Notes under the pieces: generated by a model
The model's database searches: none
Told to the model about the DNA's origin: nothing
Seen by the model: the letters and a program-made list of their open reading frames with translations, nothing else
Origin: Mesodorylaimus sp. YZB2_4
Lineage: Eukaryota; Nematoda; Enoplea; Dorylaimida; Dorylaimidae
Length of the DNA: 64,000 nt
Assembly: GCA_030248295.1 (NCBI GenBank)
Contig: JASANH010001463.1
Span: 124,001-188,000, forward strand
Reading direction: 5' to 3'
Shown here: positions 10,919-21,948 of the stretch, piece by piece
Layout of the letters: each line of letters opens with the position of its first letter
Position numbering within the stretch: position 1 is the stretch's first letter
Translations under genes and position numbers: made by a program

Positions 10919-12565
10919 ATGTACAATTACTGGTCTTCGGCTCTGGCCAATGGCTCGGACAAATTCTCTGCCTCCGCTACGACCCCAGTAGCTGGTTTCT
11001 GGGTGGCACCGCCTTCAGCACCATATTGCAATCAGCCGAGCCAAACAGCTGCTATGGCACCCGCTGCCACAGCAGATTTCGATGACCCACTTATGCTAAG
11101 GAGAAACACTGCGCCTAAACTTGGTAAGCACCCCGATTCGTGTCTCCCAGTTTAACAGGCGGATACTGTAGGCCCGCTTGCCTTTGCCCATAGGCTTGCC
11201 TTGCTGCCACCTTATCCACAGAGCAGTGTGCGGTTGCCCGCGAGACAAGGCTCGCGACGAGGCTGAAACTCCTGTTAATACAATCATACTGGACAACGTG
11301 TCATAGAAAGCTGGTAGGGCTCCTAAAGTTAACAATCAACCCTGCCAATGAGGTGTCGGCTACGTCACACCGTCATGAAGAGCTACTTGCCAGCTACGTT
11401 CGATCGGTCTGCCCTTACCTCTTCAATTTGGCGTCCCCTAACCACTCTGTGGTACTGACTCATCAGGCGTGCCTGGAGTGTTTTCGATCCCATCCACAGA
11501 CCCTTGGTTCCATAGGGCTATCCAGCCTGTTCCTACAATGAGCTATTCCGGGTTACGGTAGCCGCTAAACTCTCCGTTTCAGCAACCGAGCTACCGTACG
11601 GTGAGGTCAACCAGCTAGGAGGAGTGTTCGTCAATGGTCGGCCGCTGCCTCTACCCATCCGCATGCGCATTGTGGAACTGGCCCAAATGGGAGTTCGTCC
11701 GTGCGACATTAGCCGTCAGCTACGCGTCTCGCACGGCTGTGTCAGCAAGATATTGGCTCGTTTCAACGAGACAGGATCATTGCTACCAGGAGCCATTGGT
11801 GGAAGTAAGCCACGCGTGACTACGCCCAAAGTGGTCGACCATATTAAATCGTTAAAACAACGCGATCCTGGCATTTTCGCCTGGGAAATTCGTGATCGGC
11901 TGATAGCTGATGGCGTATGCGACAAGTACAACGTGCCTTCGGTCAGTTCAATCAGTCGTATTCTGCGTAATAAGTTGGGTGCCACTGGCGGCGCTACTTC
12001 GCCCTCTAATTCGTGCGTAGCGGCTCATCAGAATCTGAGCCCGGCATCGCAACAACGATCTTCATGCGCCATTGGAAGCAGCATGCAGTCGGTGCCGATT
12101 CCTCCCTCCGCTTCCATGGTAGCTTTTGGTCCATCCCGTCCAACTCTGTTCAATCCATATTTCCCTTACGCTTATGGCTTCTCGCAAAATTCCATCAGTG
12201 CATTCCCACCAACTGCACCATTGCGCTCATGCGCCGTCTCACTTTCGCAGACTGGAGTCGATATTCATCAACATCAGAACGAGCATGCGCAACACGATGG
12301 GCACCAAACTCAATCGGCGATCCAGCACGAGCAGCCGCCCACCGTTCTGGTCAACTCGAACGGAAACGACATTCTGGCTACGTCAGCCCCACAACCCACG
12401 AGCCCCTCTGGATCAGCCATGAGCATGAAACACGTGACATCGCATTCAGTCTCGGACATTTTGGGAATCCAACAACAGCAAGCTGAAGGCGCTACTTACG
12501 ACCCGTCCACTGGCCAGTTTGAATTTACGGCAGTCCCTGAACATTGCACTTTCCACGCCCAATAG
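10919..12565 (+). CDS. Pax1/9: Pax1/9-type paired-box transcription factor
   Basis: Exons 10919-11123 and 11583-12565 give 395 aa. Residues 75-199 are a complete paired domain ([13 protein letters not shown] through SRILRNKLG) with both helix-turn-helix subdomains: [20 protein letters not shown] and the SVSSISRIL recognition region. An octapeptide HSVSDILGI at residues 356-364, the co-repressor-binding motif, and the absence of a homeodomain place it in the Pax1/9 (Drosophila Pox meso) group. It is a nuclear DNA-binding regulator; relatives act in mesoderm and endoderm patterning. The region between the two motifs is rich in Ser, Pro, His and Gln. The N-terminal exon encodes about 70 residues before the paired domain, unusual because most family members start within a few residues of it. 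Its frame stays open upstream to 10787 without another ATG, so an extra 5' exon is possible. Confidence 0.9.
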
Positions 12566-14506
12566 GAGCTGCAGTTACTGTGTGTCAAGTGAGCACTGGT
12601 GTGTCAGTGAAAATCATGTTAGTCCTTGTAGTTATAGCCAATCTTTACTCATAACGTGACCTGAATCATACATGTGCAATGGTGTCAGCTTGGCATGGTT
12701 GCTTATCGTTCAAATCTAAGGCGTAAAGCTAAAGTAGGGTGTTGTAATTTCTTATACATTTTCTATAAATTTGAGGGCGCTTGTGTATTCTGGAGCTATC
12801 AGGAACACCTCTCCGCTTATTTTACAAACGCTTGATATTCGACTTATGACCAGCAGCGTGTTGCGTTGCAGCACATGGGAAAAACCTGGGCCCACAACTA
12901 CCTCACATGGTAACTGGTCAACAAGCATGGGCACACACGGCGGAGGGGGTTGAGTGCGCTGTCAAGTGCTTGGTGCTGTGGTAAATCAGGAACACGAACA
13001 GGATTCACATGGGCTCGCGTGTGTTCCATGATGGGATTCTCGGATTTTGGGAGTCTGGGAAGCAACTGAAAGCCACTGACTTGTAAAGGAAAATGAATTT
13101 GGTCTTCTTGGGGTCTCTGGAGGCCCCGAATGAAGAATCAACTGTTTATGGTTCAGCACCTAATATGATCATTTTGCAGTGGTCGCTGGTGCTAGTAGTC
13201 CAAAAAGTATCTTGCCCAAAACGCGAGCATGTTGAAAAACGACGCATCCTTCTATAATTCGCATCCAGTGTGCCAGAGTTCCTCCTTTGACTTACCGCGC
13301 AGCACATGCGCCCAGCATGTGACTGACCACTTCCTGGTGCTCTGCCCTCCACAGCATCGGATCAGATCTAGCCGTCATCTTCTTACCCAAGCAAATACAT
13401 GTACTTGACGGGTGGGAGACAAACAAAATTAATCAAAGCTCACACACACGATAAAGTTTCTAAATACACGAAAGGTCGATAAAACGTATTCCCCTGGAGC
13501 AAAATTTTGTAAAATAGGGGGAAAAAAACACGAGTCCCCGTTTGTGGGACTCTAAATTATGTCTCGGAATAACCAAGTGATATGGTTCACCTTATCGTTG
13601 AGTCGACAAAGTACAACGATGTGATATATATTTGCTAACTGTTACCTGAAATCACACAATCGACCGTCTTTGAGCCTATTCACAAAACATTCTGCTCTTA
13701 TAACGTATGCACAGTTATTCTGTCCTGTTCTTTACACTTCTTCGCCCTCTTTATTCCTCGCGTCGTCGCGACACACCTAATCGCCTACTAACACGACAGT
13801 CAGATTTGTATATAAAACGACAATTCCCAAAATGTAACCCCATGGTAAAGCCTATAAAAAAACCCAATTTAGCACGTTCAGGGCGTGCATATAAAGTGGA
13901 CCAAAACTTGTTGCTGTCCATACCGGTTCTAGGTGTGGCCACTTGTGTCATGGCAATCTTATACTTCTGTGCGCATACAATATTAGCGAGCCTACACGCC
14001 CTCTGATGCGCCTTGCAATGTCCCCTCACTCATTCACGTCCCCCATCCATTTCTCGTGCTTGGATCTGAATGCCCTTTCCTCACCCCAGCCCCACCCATT
14101 TCGCTCCACGCTATGAATGCCAAGCTCCAGCACACCTCTGTCCTCATATAGGTCAAAACTCCTTGCGGCTCCCTCTTGAGGAAACTACCTAAGGAAGGTG
14201 CACGATCAGCCAGGTTTGTCCATCAACTAGCATATTGGAGACGTCTTTACTGCCGTCGCCTTTCTCACATCACGTCAAAGCCGAAATAATACAAGCATCT
14301 CCAAAATTCATAATTGAAAACAAATTCTGAAACACAAAAAAACCCCCAAACTCATAGAACGTGACTACTGTAGGTTAAAAAAGCTCTAAACTCTTAAAAG
14401 TTGGAACTCAAAAACGAATGACCAAAACTAGAAAAGAACATAAAAAAGCAATAAAAACTGGAAGGAACGAAAAACCAAAACCCAAATTCTAAATTCGACC
14501 TCCTGC
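12566..14506. other. intergenic, one doubtful small ORF
   Basis: Between the convergent Pax1/9 (+) and MBD (-) genes. The only frame of note is 13707-14006 (+, 99 codons), whose last 35 residues form a plausible membrane helix (LLSIPVLGVATCVMAILYF). It has no family match that I know and no flanking splice support, so I do not call it a gene. The rest is AT-rich with A-runs near 14330-14480. Confidence 0.45.
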
Positions 14507-15365
14507 TCATTCGACGCGGGGTTCGTCGTCTTCGCCAACTTCCGGTAATTCAGGAATTGAGGTCATTGGTAAAAAATGCGGCTTCGTGCGACATGTGCAC
14601 CACTTCCAACAGCGCGATTTTCTGAAAAATGAAAAGCGGAGGTGATGTAGCATACTGCACCCATGACCTCTTTTCTACTCCTTATGAAGACGACCTTATT
14701 TTCTTGTGGCTAGCAGTATTGTCTCGCTGAAGTCATGCAAGGCAAAAAAGCTCCACCCAAGCCAAAGGGCGTGAGCCTGCACTGGAATTTCGGGTCATTG
14801 GAGGAGGTCTGCCCCCCCCCCCCCACAGGTCAGAACTTATTTCCGATAGTCACTGGTCCTTACCGCCGCACGCGTTTTTCTCTTTCTCTTTTCTCGCCCG
14901 AGGATCATCTACATGAAGAAGCCCCCTGAAAGGGGTCAAGGCCCACCCACGCTTAGTCACCTAAGAATTTGTCTAGAGCATGCCTTTCCCAGAGACTTAT
15001 AGACCTTACCTTTGTTGGGCCTTAGCGGGCTGCTCCTTCTTCGGAGTCAATATGATATCGCTGCCGGCCACACAAATGTATTCATCTTTGTGATCCGCTC
15101 CGATCAAGGATCTCCCGAAATAAAAATTTTCGATCGAAATTCCAACTGCGGGTACTTCTTTGAGGTATTTGATTGCTCCGTTTCCCGATCGAAGAGTTTT
15201 GAAGTCCGGATGTTTGTAGTACAGGTAGATGTCGTCTCCCTTCTTCCTGATCACAAGTTCCCGACGCCACCCATTTTGGAAAGGTTTTTCCAGTAATTCG
15301 CGCTCCGCTGAGGTCAGCTTCAAGAACTTGATGCTGTTTGCTCTCTCGATCACCGCTTGGTTCAT
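14507..15365 (-). CDS. small methyl-CpG-binding-domain (MBD-like) protein
   Basis: Exons 15365-15010 and 14621-14507, 156 aa, with clean GT-AG sites in phase. Residues about 26-85 resemble an MBD fold: the NGWRRELVIRKKGDD start, the IYLYYKHPDFKTLRS strand-turn and the AIKYLKE helix match the GWKRE...YYYSP.GKKFRS...YL pattern of MBD2/3-type domains. The second exon adds a basic Cys-rich patch (CWKWCTC) and an acidic tail (SIPELPEVGEDDEP). There is no other chromatin domain, so it is much shorter than MBD1-4. A nuclear role at methylated or unmethylated CpG is inference. The intron and second exon are duplicated in inverted orientation at 33310-33999, and part of the 5' flank is duplicated at about 16655. 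MBD membership rests on my reading of about 60 residues. Confidence 0.6.
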
Positions 15366-18300
15366 GATGCTGAAAAGAGAATTTATTTTAAAGACTGCCC
15401 GTGCGTGATGCATTGAGCCTCAGGGCTAGGAGCAGGAAATACAGCACAGCACTGATCCGTCCTGGAGCCTGGCGAGTGAGAGAATCACTAATCTTCCCTG
15501 GCTCGGAAAAATTGATATCTCAGCCTAGCTTGGTTGCAGCAAGATTTTCGAAACGACCAATTCAGCAGAGGGGATTTTTCAACTAGTTTTAAGTTGCACT
15601 CCTGAGAGAGGGTCTGATATACCTAGATATTGTTGGCATAGACAGGGAGCGTAGGACTGAGATAATGAAAGTTGGCACTCTGATGAGTCAAGATCTGGGG
15701 TCTTCCCTTCATTCTTATACTCAGGATCAGGAGGAGGACATTGAGGCGAACAAAATCATCAAAAAAACCTTGGCAGTCGGATTGGACAAATGGTCGGGCA
15801 CAAGGAAACAGAATTTATTCTCATTTGAAGCGGAAAAACCTTATATTCCGTTTAAAGCGGGAAATTGAAAATTCAACTTTTTTTCCAAGCCCGAAAGCAA
15901 TCTGGAAATATAAAATTTTTAGAAATGGCGGGAACTTAAATTTTTGGGAAAAAGCAATTGGCACGAGTATAAAATCGAGATTTATCGAAGCTTTTTTTCA
16001 GATGCTTGAGTTAGCTACTGTCAAAAAAGAAAAGAACGTCCTAACTAGAACAAGAGCCTGAAGTTCAAGAACTCAATGGTGCGCAGTACGGCGAAAAGAA
16101 AACAGAAGACATAACTACTCAACACGTAGGCTTGGGTGCTCATACTCACAGTACAGTATCGTCTTCATGGAATTAACATAAGCTACGAGCTCAAAGGGGT
16201 GCCTTGCCTGGGAGATTCAAGCAAGAATTAAGAGCACCCTGGGTGTCTTGTCCAGCAAAAATCTGAAAGTAAGTGCTATCAGGTGGACCCTTCGATGGAC
16301 AGGGGTATCATGCCTGTGCAATACTCTTTTAATGAGATATACACAATAACAAGATAATACTTACACAGAGCTGACTGATGTTAACGTCGACCAAAACGCG
16401 GAAGCCTAAAAGCAAGGTCATTTTGACACATTATTCGAAACAGTAAGGTCTCAGATATTTTACCAGCGACAGGGATGCCCAACCATACCGCAGATAGACG
16501 CCAAGCGAAGATTAAAATCAAAGCAAAAATCCCGCGCAGGCACAGAAAACACTAGGTGGCGTGGTTATCGAAGGAACCTGTTCATTTGGGAAACAAAGGC
16601 TAGGTGCTTGGGTGGAGGTCACTACTTGTCTCACCTCTTCAATGCACTGAAAAGCTGCTGAAAAGAGAATTTATTTTTAAAGACTTGGGTGCACTGCAAT
16701 GCGTGGTGCATTGACCCAGCGACCAGCAGTTCTTGAGATAATGTTTGTTGTTCCGAAAACATGGACGTGTCAGGCCCTCTGTTTCATGACGATCCGAACA
16801 ACTATCTCAAAATATCAAAACTCAAAAAATCAAAACTGAGTAAACAAAACTCCCTCAAAAATTGATAAAATTGATGAACAAAACAGCTCATTAATTTTTG
16901 GTGAAGAAGATCAGTGCATGTTTCAGCTGGGTCTTGACTAGCATAAGGCTCACAATAGACATTGTCGGCAGAGAATTGATTAGGGTGGAACGATTGATTA
17001 GGGTGAAAAAGAACTGGTGCCAAATGTCAAAATGCGAAATATGCTATTGCACGAGGCCTCAGCCGATCGTCATGCAAATTCTCGATGCGCAGGTCTATCC
17101 CTGATCATGCACATGCAACTGCTGGGTCGATGAAAGAATAGGACGCGATGATTCTTTGCTTGCTTTGTTTTCGGGATTAAAAGCGCTGCTCTATCGAACA
17201 ACTAGTTTCGGCCCCGCAATGCACCCAACACCCTAGGTGCATTGCGGGGCGGGGGTGCAACACTTGTCTCATCTCTTCAATTCACCTCAAACCTGTCGCG
17301 TTGATGTTGCAGCGGTCTGGATACAAGTGCCTCCGCTAGCCAGCAGTCGCTCACTTTTCACAAGGAGATCTGCAGTTTCTTCATGCTTATCAACTTCTGC
17401 TTGGTCAGAGAAAGCGCAAAACCGAACTGTCTCCAACAAGAGTGCAGAAAGCAGACTCAATGTACCACCATCTGCTGCACATTTATAAAGACACTAAAGA
17501 ATCATTCATTTTTTGTGGTGGTAGAGGAAGTAGACCAGCTGTCTGGTGATCCATGCCTGACCATCAGGATGGGACTGTGATACGTGAATGTGGGATGATT
17601 GATGAGTAGATTCACACGTACTCAGTTTCGGGCAATGATTGTTGAGTGCCAGTCTCTGTTTGCAAGCCACAGACCTAGATGCTCATACAATTCTTGGATT
17701 GTGAGACTGAAGCGCGCGAAAAAGAAACCGGTTGGTTGAAGAGTTTTGGTGGTGCAAAAAAACAAATCGGCGCAAAGAATTTTTGCAATCATAACAAGCA
17801 AAGAAACTGAATGAATGGAAAATCTTTGAAACAGATTGCGGGGATGTTACCCCCATTGCACCAATCCTTTTGACAGCACCTACAGATTCTAAAAGAAGAT
17901 TTTTTGGAGGAGATACTGTGCTCGTATCTCGCGCAGCATTGCATTGCTTGAAAATGAAATATGCTTTTTACCTGATCATTTGCGAAGTCTACAGTTTCCT
18001 GATTATTGTCACTGTTGCTCCTCTGCAATAATTCTAAATTTAAAAGAGTGGAATAGCACATTTATAAAGTTGAAATTCGCGCGCTTACACTGGGGTGCTT
18101 GCTACAGCCTGAGCATCAGCACCGAAGGAACGATGCGAAAAGGGTGGTTCGAATTTCTGCACGAATTATTTTCAAACGGAACGAAAAATATTTGCTCGGC
18201 GGCCGAAGTTTTCATTCAATATTTTTCACGTAATAATTTATTTACAGTACGAAGAAAATTTCAAGTGGATAGAATTTTTTGGTGAGTAAATTTGTTTGAG

Positions 18301-18450
18301 TGCTTATAATTTGGTGGTTATGTTGTATTTTGTCTTCACTCCCAACAAGTGTTGATTTTTTTCTGGGCTCCCGCTTGCTTAGAAGCACTGCAAAGACATC
18401 ATGAGCAAAATCTTTTGTTGATTTTATCGATTTCGAATTGTTTCTTTCAG
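15366..18450. other. duplicated flank and untranslated region, no coding gene
   Basis: The MBD 5' flank, partial copies of it (see 16608-17290), and the likely 5' UTR of the LOTUS gene. A donor-like GTGAGT near 18281 could splice to the acceptor at 18450, so the LOTUS transcript may start in 17.9-18.28 kb. No independent coding gene seen. Confidence 0.45.
16608..17290. repeat. partial local duplications of the MBD 5' flank
   Basis: 16655-16684 repeats 15369-15397, just upstream of the MBD start codon (TGCTGAAAAGAGAATTTATT core), with one extra T. Immediately to its left, about 16622-16648 (ACTTGTCTCACCTCTTCAAT) recurs near 17261-17281 with slight changes. The GATTAGGGTGGAACGATTG motif near 16980 recurs inverted near 33190-33235. 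These are pieces of one duplicated block. Confidence 0.6.
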
Positions 18451-18473
18451 AAGTTCGTAATTTTTACTGAATC

Positions 18474-19844
18474 ATGGCAGCGAACGTTTCGAGCACTGGG
18501 TCGTTGACTGATTCCGAGACGATGGCTTCAAAGGTCGTGCTACCAGAAGAAGCACCTATAATTTTGTCATCCCAACTTCGAAGCGGTATCAAAATTTCTC
18601 GCAAATTATGGGAAATAATCTACTCCATTCTCCGCGAACGTTTTCCAGGATGGACTGACTTTAGGACTGTTCAGAAAGAGTACGCGACGAGAATGAAAGG
18701 ACCGCTGTCGAACAAAGTTTTGAAAGAAATTTGCGGCGTAAGTTCGTTGAAGCAATTATTTGAACATATTCCGTTCGTGGACATGGCCGAAACGCGAGAT
18801 GGCGATACGCAAGTTCGATTGAAGCTAAATTCGAAAAAGCAGACGGGTATTTCGTTGGCTGAAAGAAATCTCGCCGCATGTCGTCGTCCGAGTGGACTGT
18901 CGGAACAATTGTCATTTTACGAGAAGGTCGAAGACGATTGGATCACTTTCGTCGTGCCAGAGCAGCCGCATATTGTGCTTCCTGAGGGAACTCAAATTCC
19001 AATTTATCTGCGCGCCCATATTTACGAACTTTTACAGAATTGGTTTCCGAGCGGCGTCGATGTTGTCACTTTCGTAAAGGCCTACACCGCGCGATATCGT
19101 CGTCCGATCGCGACCGAACGCGAATGCAAATTATCGTTGAAAAAGGCACTGGCTCTGATGGCGGATATAGTTGATACTGGGTACAATCCGAGCGATGGTC
19201 GTCTTTGGATACGCCCAGTCGATTACGATCTGGTCAGAGCAACAACACAAGGACTAGTTCCATCCGATGACGTCGATCAAGACGTTTTTGCCGAAGCTCT
19301 TGGGCCGCCTGTGGAAAAGGAATCAAAGAAACAAGACAATGCGGAAAGGGAAACCAAGCAGAAGTCGAGAGGTGAAACGATTCGATCGGAAATCAAGGAT
19401 TTGTTGGCGGAATTTGAAAACGGACTGGATATCGAAAGAATGAGCATACTGTACGGCGTTCGCTATCCGAACCGTGGTATTTCGATCGATTTCAAAGAAA
19501 TGCTAAAAGAATTTCTGAAATTGATGCCCGACATTGTAGAACTGTTCGAGTCGGAGGAGAGCGGTCTGATCAGCACTTTTGCCAAATTACGAAAAAAGGG
19601 TAAGTTGACTTTCAATTACAAAGGAAGTAAGAAACTGCGTGTGTTCACTTTTCTCACCCGTCTCGTCCACTTGATAAGTCGTCAGGGGTTGGGTAGCTAC
19701 TCTGTGCTTCGATTCGCCTCAAATTTTTTTGGTGAGTTGCGAGTGCGAGTGGACCCTCGAATAGCACGGCATTGCCAGCAACCTGGGGGTTTTTTGAACA
19801 TCCCGAATCTCATTCCAGGTCTTTATGCACTTAAAAGGGTATAA
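18474..19844 (+). CDS. LOTUS/OST-HTH repeat protein
   Basis: A 456-codon frame preceded by a spliced 5' UTR: acceptor TTTCTTTCAG ends at 18450, 23 nt before the ATG. Two clear and one weaker LOTUS (OST-HTH) winged-helix units can be read. The first, about residues 35-115, runs RKLWEIIYSILRERF...YATRMKGPL...SLKQLFEHIPFV. The second, about 170-255, has YLRAHIYELLQNWFPSG...ALMADIVD. The third, about 305-375, has IRSEIKDLLAEFENG...MLKEFLKLMPDIVELF. LOTUS domains bind RNA G-quadruplexes or activate Vasa helicase in germ granules (Oskar, TDRD5, TDRD7, MARF1). No Tudor domain is seen. A strong donor at 19600 (G|GTAAGT) could splice to an acceptor near 20037, giving an immediate stop and a protein of about 376 aa; the stretch after residue 376 is less domain-like. 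The germline role is inferred from the family. Confidence 0.7.
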   Translation: MAANVSSTGSLTDSETMASKVVLPEEAPIILSSQLRSGIKISRKLWEIIYSILRERFPGWTDFRTVQKEYATRMKGPLSNKVLKEICGVSSLKQLFEHIPFVDMAETRDGDTQVRLKLNSKKQTGISLAERNLAACRRPSGLSEQLSFYEKVEDDWITFVVPEQPHIVLPEGTQIPIYLRAHIYELLQNWFPSGVDVVTFVKAYTARYRRPIATERECKLSLKKALALMADIVDTGYNPSDGRLWIRPVDYDLVRATTQGLVPSDDVDQDVFAEALGPPVEKESKKQDNAERETKQKSRGETIRSEIKDLLAEFENGLDIERMSILYGVRYPNRGISIDFKEMLKEFLKLMPDIVELFESEESGLISTFAKLRKKGKLTFNYKGSKKLRVFTFLTRLVHLISRQGLGSYSVLRFASNFFGELRVRVDPRIARHCQQPGGFLNIPNLIPGLYALKRV

Positions 19845-20711
19845 TAACAGTTTTCTTGCATGCCAGAACGCAAGATATTTGGCTCAGGGCTGCGCAGCCT
19901 CAGTTCATACTGGCTGCTGGCCGTGTTGACTTCTTATTAGGCTCTATCGAGTTTGTTGTGGCCAGAGTTATGAGAGTCCTCGGGCTCTAGTTTTTGACAT
20001 CTAATCGATGGTAAACTATGGAACTTTCTGTTTCAGAATGAAGCGTGACGTACGTAGTTGGCTTCAAATGTAGAATGCGGTGAACAGGGTGATATTGATT
20101 TGGGTAAGGAATCATATTCGTACCATTTAAATGTATTTTTAGTTACTCTCGTGATTTTGAAGAAGTGGGGTTTTTATTCTGTGCTCTTCGCTTTCGAGTT
20201 GTTTACAAAATATATTGCCGTTGGTCTCGTCTTGTGTAAGTTGACGGGGCACCCAAGGACTTTGAGTTGACGTGATTATCTCTGCAGCAGTTCTCTCGCG
20301 ATGGGTTGGAGAGACTACATTTTTCAGTGGCATTATGTCAGGCAGCACATGTCCCTTTTTTGTTTTTGTTCTTTTTTTGACTAAATTGGAAACACCTTGG
20401 GATTTTCCAGTAGCCTGTGGCTTCTGCTGCACGAGAGATAGCCAAAACTAATATTCCACAGTTTTTGTTTCTGCCCAAAGAAAATCTGTTCTCCCTCGAT
20501 TCGAACCGCAATTATTCTTAGGAGCATTCTCTCTGCTAGAAACAGAAAACTGTACACTTTTGTTGAGAAGCCATCCTTGCTTTAGAAACGTGTAATTGGG
20601 CTACTGTATGCCGTCTGGTCGCAACTCGCTGCAGTCGAGATATCATTTTTGACTTCTGGACTTGCTTGATTTATCTTTTTTATCTTTTGCCAAAGTGAAA
20701 AAAACAAAACG
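19845..20711. other. 3' flank of the LOTUS gene
   Basis: Contains the possible terminal splice acceptor (TTTCTGTTTCAG near 20026-20037) of the LOTUS gene. No separate gene seen. Confidence 0.45.
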
Positions 20712-21948
20712 ATGGTGAAGCCGAATAATGTGAGCGGATCAGGTCGAATTTCATCGAAAGGTGGGGACGGTGATGGAGTGCCCAGGGGGGATGGCGGCGG
20801 AGATGACGGGAAATCCCAACAGGCAGGTGGCTCTGTGGAAAGCGGATCGTTGAAGAAAGCGGAGGCCAAAAACTCAATCGTTGCTGACACGGAGCCGAAA
20901 TCGGAAAGATGAAAATGGCCGACGAAACCTAAGTGTCTGACATACAAGGGCACGCGGGTGGCAATGGGCCATAATCCCAGCAAGGATGGATCGCCCGTCA
21001 TCGCTGCATCTTCATCGCCGCCATCGGCATCGTTGTCCGTGTGGTCATCAAAGTCGTAATTGGCATTCTCGCTTACGTTTTTCTTCGAGGCAATACCACG
21101 ACGAGCACCACATCGACGGCCGCATCCTCGATTAGAGCGATGTCCACGTCCTCGACGACTTCATCGATTGCCACGTCAAAGCACATCCATCACTTCCACT
21201 GCCGAACCGACCACTACCAGCACAGCCCCGCCTTTCCTAGAAGAATCGAGCACATTCTTTGATGGCGTTTGCGAAGAGGCTGCCGATGAATGCGTGAATG
21301 GTTCGTCCCCTGAAAAAGACTCGTGCAGCGCCGGGGAAGTGCACCCGCTATCAATACGCTTCGTGGTTTGTCATTGGTTCAGGGCGTGCCCCACCCGAAT
21401 TCTTGGACAAATCCAAGTCTGAAAAAAGACGGCTGGCAACGCCACTGGTCTACTCTGCACGATGGACGATGGCCAACTGGGCGTGTGCACAAATGAAAAG
21501 TGCGACAAGGCGTATACAAGGCAATTGGAACGAGCCGAGCGAGTGGGAGGACAACTGCGACCAGCACAATCCTTGTTGGTCAAGTAAGATTGCTTTTTTT
21601 GATCATGCCTCACCTTCAAATGCGTGACCGATGCTTGAATGGAAGCTCGTCTTGCGGAAATGATGTGGACGCGATTATCTGGATGCAGCATCTGCGATGC
21701 AAAGTCGGAGATAATCGAGCCTCGAAGGGCATTTGCGAAGGTGACTGAGAAATGACTGTGTTTTTCTAACTTATCAAAGTTGATTTTCTTTTCAGGTTCG
21801 CCTTGGCGACTGTGGAAATGTGCTGATTGCCCGCGCAGCAATGACTGCAAACTACTCGTCGATGGCGACTGCATGTCGTACAATTGCAGCACGCCAAAAG
21901 AGTACAACTATGGGCCACCGAATGGATTAAAGTGCAGAGCCTGGCTGG
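20712..21948 (+). pseudogene. cysteine-rich membrane/mucin-like gene, frames unresolved
   Basis: A succession of plus-strand frames looks like parts of one extracellular protein. 20712-20911 is Gly/Asp/Ser-rich and begins with ATG. About 21006-21075 encodes a hydrophobic segment (IFIAAIGIVVRVVIK then VVIGILAYVF) that could anchor a type II membrane protein. This runs into a Ser/Thr-rich stalk (NTTTSTTSTAASS) that continues in a second frame (TSITSTAEPTTTSTAPP) after about 21180. Cys-rich pieces follow: GVCEEAADECVNGSS near 21270, DNCDQHNPCW before a GTAAGA donor near 21584, CLNGSSSCGNDV before a GTGACT donor near 21741, and an exon at 21796-21948 with CADCPRSNDCKLLVDGDC. I could not build a single model without at least one frame break in the stalk. 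It is either a decayed gene or has introns I have misplaced. No family recognised. Confidence 0.35.

Noticed and set aside
20485-20512. GGTTCGAATC tRNA B-box-like motif on the minus strand
   Set aside because: The flanking bases cannot form a T-arm stem and no A box or cloverleaf surrounds it.
20582-21001. 139-codon minus-strand frame
   Set aside because: It is antisense to the Gly/Asp-rich plus frame and its Pro/Ser-rich composition follows from that.
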